Source: Physella acuta (lineage: Eukaryota; Mollusca; Gastropoda; Physidae). From it: DNA of 64,000 bases. The stretch's first letter is position 1; each line of letters opens with the position of its first letter. Made by a program: the position numbers and the translations under genes. Positions 61,201 through 64,000 of the stretch are shown piece by piece. The stretch lies in contig NW_026732013.1 in assembly GCF_028476545.1 (NCBI RefSeq), positions 620,001 through 684,000 of the forward strand, given 5' to 3'. Under the pieces are notes generated by a model. That model did no database searches. It was given only the letters and a program-made list of their open reading frames with translations, and was not told the DNA's origin.

Positions 61201-62418
61201 TGTTACAAAGAAAATAAATCCATTTTAAAGGAATGTAAATTGAACACAATATGGATCAAATGTCTCAAAAAATAATGAAATAATAGTCCATTTTATTTTG
61301 AAATTCCGCGCGAAATTAAGTTTCAGGGTTTCAAAAATTTCAAATTTTAGTTTCAGGATTGGTAAAATTTTGGGATTCATTTTCAGGATTCACTTAGAAA
61401 ATGAGTGGCACCCCTGTAAAGTACACCATCAGAATAATACACTGCTGTGTAAACTGACTTCTATACTGTGTAGTTTTAATTTTTTATATTATACTACTAG
61501 TATATCATAATTAAAAATGTAAATTTCAAAAAAACCTTCTTTGTTTGATGTTAACAATAATGATCAGGACACTGTCAGCAATTAAGGCCATTGCCATTAA
61601 TGGATAATAGAAGAATTGGACTATTAAATAATTTGATAATTGAAGAAGCCATACTAATGAATATATTTACTAGTCATAATGATTTATGAGTACCTTTTTT
61701 TTTTTGCCTTAAAAATTTTGTTCAGCAATTTACAGTTCCACCTTAATGTTATACATCTCATTCTTACATTTTTTATAGGACATTTAGATAATTTATTCTC
61801 TTTTGCTGCACTGCTCTGAGCTCATTAACAAATAAGCCCATGACTTATAATAATACCTTTTTTTATATTTAATTGGTATATTATTAGCAAATAATTCATT
61901 TTTTATTTTTGGAAACTTAGGGAGAGGCTTAATCTGATATGTTTAGACTTTCTCACCATCAGCTTATGGGATTAGTTTTTGAACTGACAGTCCATGGGGC
62001 AAATGAAAGTAGAGTTCACCTGTTTCCATAACAGGAGTTACGTACTCACTAGAGCTGGGTGGACTCAGGATCGTTCTAGTGATTTAAAAACTCGAGACTT
62101 TCGGTCTGGTAAGCTGTTTACCACTCAACCGCAAAGCCACCTTGTCCCAACTTATGGGATTACAATTAACTGATATGATCAGACAGTCTTGCCATCAACT
62201 AATGGGATTTGAATTTTTGGACAAACTTACTCATCACATGCAGTAAATGGGTTAGGTATAAAAACTATCTTCTTCTCAATGAATTTTAGGTATTGGGTCA
62301 GCCAAGAAAACAGAATCACTCAGGGCGATGGGAAGTTCTAGTAGACAAGGCAAACAAATGTCTCAATAGACTAGTTGAGATAGCTGCAAGGAAAAAGAGA
62401 AATTACATCATTGACCAG
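49210..62418 (+). CDS. HNRNPU: heterogeneous nuclear ribonucleoprotein U-like protein (11 exons visible, 3' end off window)
   Basis: Nuclear RNA/DNA scaffold protein of the hnRNP U/UL family. Exons: 49210-49342, 52135-52241, 52388-52604, 52887(or 52896)-53087, 53197-53336, 54397-54496, 55123-55235, 55334-55489, 56075-56182, 56345-56467, 62290-62418. All have GT-AG borders and join in frame to about 509 codons. Exon 1 is a SAP DNA-binding domain ([17 protein letters not shown]). Exons 2-3 are Glu/Asp-rich. Exon 4 is RS/RD-rich ([16 protein letters not shown]). Exons 4-8 give a SPRY domain ([50 protein letters not shown]). Exon 10 holds the Walker A motif [11 protein letters not shown] (about residues 430-440) of the family's P-loop kinase-like domain, and exon 11 ends [13 protein letters not shown]. 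Human hnRNP U has the same order and near-identical blocks. The RGG tail should lie to the right. HNRNPU versus HNRNPUL1/2 is not resolved. Confidence 0.93.
50116..50310. mobile_element. MITE-like repeat in intron 1, copy A
   Basis: AGGTGTGTTGGGTTGTTAGT near the left and its approximate inverse ACCAGTAACCTAACACACCT near the right. A TTAGGG-rich interior and an AAAGAAGATTCCATTATT flank are shared with 50753-50948. Non-coding. A poly-C/poly-T run follows at about 50328. Confidence 0.65.
50753..50948. mobile_element. MITE-like repeat in intron 1, copy B
   Basis: Same order of segments as copy A at 50116-50310, 600 bp away in the same orientation: AATAGGTGTGTTATGTTGTG, GGTTAGAAATTA, GTTAACTACCTGTAACCTAG. 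About 80-85% similar by eye. Confidence 0.65.
51861..52033. mobile_element. CAGGGGTGCC-family DNA element, left-end fragment in intron 1
   Basis: Begins CAGGGGTGCCACTTTTTC and continues with ATTCGCAAGATT and TTTAAGCTTGAAAATTTTGG, matching the left end of the element at 59274-61416. It stops about 100 bp before exon 2; no right end is found. Confidence 0.65.
53401..54202. mobile_element. CAGGGGTGCC-family DNA element in intron 5 (diverged)
   Basis: CGGGGTGCCACTTTACAGG at the left and AGTGGCACCCCTG at the right bound about 800 AT-rich bases between exons 5 and 6. No matching target duplication remains, so it is probably old. Confidence 0.5.
55769..56012. repeat. tandem duplication, about 120-bp unit, 2 copies, intron 8
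   Basis: TCTAATTATCAGACTTATCA, TCTGGCCAGGCTCTAATAAT and AGCAAGTGTCAATATTTAT occur twice in tandem with few differences. A local recent duplication that ends about 60 bp before exon 9. Confidence 0.85.
56468..58950. other. left part of the 5.8-kb intron 10
   Basis: Contains a (CT)n tract at about 56707-56729 followed by GTCTGTCCGCAAAATATT, AGATCT-type hexamer clusters at about 57130-57250 and 57556, a GTGCGGGTTCGAGAC segment near 57476 reminiscent of a tRNA B box, and a G-run at 58172. No exon is seen; it probably contains an old repeat whose ends I cannot place. Confidence 0.45.
58955..59238. mobile_element. MITE, GGGTCATCC family, left-truncated copy in intron 10
   Basis: Shares CCTACAACCCCCCTCAAA, CCTATTACAATTTATTAAAA and the GTGACGTCATTTATGGAAGA end with the copy at 41234-41635. 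Ends 35 bp before the 2.1-kb element at 59274. Confidence 0.65.
59274..61416. mobile_element. 2.1-kb non-autonomous CAGGGGTGCC-family DNA element in intron 10
   Basis: Starts CAGGGGTGCCACTTTTCC and ends GAGTGGCACCCCTG (13-bp inverted match). Flanked by a direct repeat TAAAGT at 59268-59273 and 61417-61422. Frames within it are short and unrecognised. It contains a complete GGGTCATCC-family MITE at 60419-60824. A 6-bp duplication is unusual for hAT-like CAG ends, so the superfamily is left open; two independent fragments that happen to be flanked alike is the alternative. Confidence 0.6.
60419..60824. mobile_element. MITE, GGGTCATCC family, full-length copy nested in the 2.1-kb element
   Basis: 406 bp; starts GGGGTCGTTCATAAATGACG and ends GTGACATCATTTATGGATGA CCCC, an imperfect 24-bp inverted repeat. 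The interior is shared with 41234-41635 on the same strand. Target duplication not clear. No coding capacity. Confidence 0.75.
61975..62150 (-). mobile_element. tRNA-derived SINE with 12-bp target duplication, intron 10
   Basis: On the minus strand the head reads GGTGGCTTTGCGGTTGAGTG GTAAAC, resembling a pol III box A region, with a degenerate box B (GATCCTGAGTCC) about 55 nt on. A unique body ends GTTCAAAAAC. Flanked by the exact direct repeat CTTATGGGATTA at 61963-61974 and 62151-62162. 176 bp long. It lies antisense in the intron, 140 bp before exon 11. Confidence 0.72.
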
Positions 62419-64000
62419 GTAAAAAGATTAACAATTCACAATTTATTTATCATTTAAAGCTACCAATGTTTTTTTTTCCTTTTGAATCTTATCTGGAAGT
62501 CAACAAGTATCTCTTGGTAAGTTTATTTTTCCAGAGAAAAAATACATTCTTATAATGGTACAAATTAACATTAATTCACCATAATCAATACTGACAATGG
62601 TCTTTATTATTATACATCCCATATGGCTTTAAAAAATGATTGTTTGATTTTCCTGTAAATTAAAGAAGTTATTGCATGCGTCTAACTCGAGATCAAATTA
62701 ATTTTTTACTTAAAAAATCCTCAGGAAAAACAAGTATATAAAAATTTCTTTCTCCATAAATTTGAGTGTGACTTGACATTTTAAACTTTAATATAACTTA
62801 ATTATTTAAACTACATTTGCTTTCCGTTTCATATCAACTTTATATCAACTTAAATCGGTTGCCTAGGAAATCTAATTTAACAAAGAGTTTGTTATTAAAT
62901 GACTACTGTGTAAAACCTGTTATTTTATCCTGCTAGCCTGTCATTTGTTGAAATTACAGCTAATTGTACGCTCATTCATATGTTGTTTTGTTTTCATTAT
63001 TTTACCAAATTAAATTATATAGCATTCAAAGAGACTTTGCTTAGTTTGCCTAATTAATTAAATATTTAAAAATTTCCAAGTTGAATGCTTTTTTATTGAT
63101 AGAAAAAAGTTACGTTCAAAGAGTTGTAATTTTACAGCGATTCAACTTTTCTGATTTATAGCGGAAATCCTATGTTTCCGTTCAGCTGAAACTCCACTAA
63201 TTTCATTTTATTAGAATTTTTCTGCCTGTTTCGATTTTTGAAGAATTTTTTACAAAGTTTTAAAAATTAGGAAAAAGATGAATTATACGGGAACTGTCCT
63301 CAAGCGCATTCCACATATTCCTATTTAAATTGAGTATTACGCTTCCCTGCAGTGCAGATACTAGGTGAAACTGACAATTGAATTAGTGCATTTCTTTCAA
63401 TTGGACGATTGAGCTACGTCTCATAATGCCAGGTTCAGGTTAAATGTAGGTCAATATTCAGAATTTCTGTGTATTTCCCAACTTTTAGTCAGAATTTTCC
63501 GCTATTTTCAGTTAAATGTTTACAGAAAATATTAATCAAAAATGTTTCCGCTCTTTAAATGAAACGTACAACTCCAGAGCCTGGTTTCTTTACCTTTAAT
63601 TTTGCATGTTTGTTAGTCTAGCTGTAGCCTAATTAATCTACCGGTATTTTAACTCACGCTGTTTTTAAAGCTTCAAAAATCTAGGTTTTTTTTCTGATAC
63701 AATTTTATTTCACAACCTCAAATTAATGCTGTAATAATTGTAAAAGTTGACTATGAGGACTCGACTAACTTGCCCCTCCTTGAAGCAACCGTGGCTCTTG
63801 TGGCCTCACCATGACCCCAAGTACGTGTTTGGTACTGCTTGTTTGGGGGGAAAACAAAATTGACATCACAGCCAATCTAAAATGGCAATGTTCCTGCTAT
63901 GACATATCAATGGACTTGCTGAAAGTTACTGACTTAAAAACTAATATTAACTCATCTTGACCCTAATCGTGTCTTGTTAGTGTAAGAAAAATATGGTACC
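62419..64000. other. intron 11 of the hnRNP U-like gene (continues past window)
   Basis: Starts with donor GTAAAA after exon 11. AT-rich with no recognisable exon; the next coding exon should begin with a T-N-V-type block after IIDQ, which I do not see before the right edge. Confidence 0.55.

Overview
The window is eukaryotic nuclear DNA. Spliced GT-AG genes, long introns, (TA)n tracts, hAT-type MITEs, Helitron-like elements, a tRNA-derived SINE and a Polinton-class element all point to an animal. The gene set and repeat style fit a mollusc, perhaps a gastropod, but I cannot name a species from sequence alone.

Layout. (1) About 0.9-9.3 kb, minus strand: two well-supported exons of a CEP170-like gene, which together make most of an N-terminal FHA domain, and a candidate first coding exon at 9190-9300. 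The gene runs off the left edge. (2) About 1.3-27.3 kb: a minisatellite landscape of roughly twenty unrelated tandem arrays (units about 20 to 78 bp), the largest at 14.9-17.0, 19.4-21.5, 22.8-24.4 and 25.5-26.7 kb. Apart from the CEP170-like exons I see no credible gene here. (3) 28342-36997: a complete-looking 8.66 kb Polinton-type element. It has 1426-bp inverted terminal repeats with no difference seen between them, AG...CT ends and a perfect 6-bp target duplication (GGTGCA). Its only large gene is a zinc-finger/protein-primed family B DNA polymerase, and there is no room for the usual integrase, ATPase, protease and capsid genes. (4) 37-49 kb: nested small transposons, (TA)n and long C/G runs. 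They include three hAT MITEs with exact 8-bp target duplications, a processed PSMD4/Rpn10 retropseudogene (43824-45546) with a 16-bp target duplication, and two tandem Helitron-like copies that carry the same nested MITE. (5) 49210 to beyond the right edge, plus strand: an hnRNP U-like gene with eleven exons visible (SAP domain, acidic region, RS-rich region, SPRY domain, P-loop kinase-like domain). Its introns hold MITE-like repeats, a SINE and a 2.1 kb non-autonomous DNA element.

The two host genes are independent: a centrosome/microtubule protein on the minus strand and an RNA/chromatin scaffold protein on the plus strand. The most unusual item is the polymerase-only Polinton-type element, young by its terminal repeats. 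Next come the PSMD4 retrocopy, whose history can be dated by nested insertions, and the CACGTG- and CCAAT-bearing arrays.
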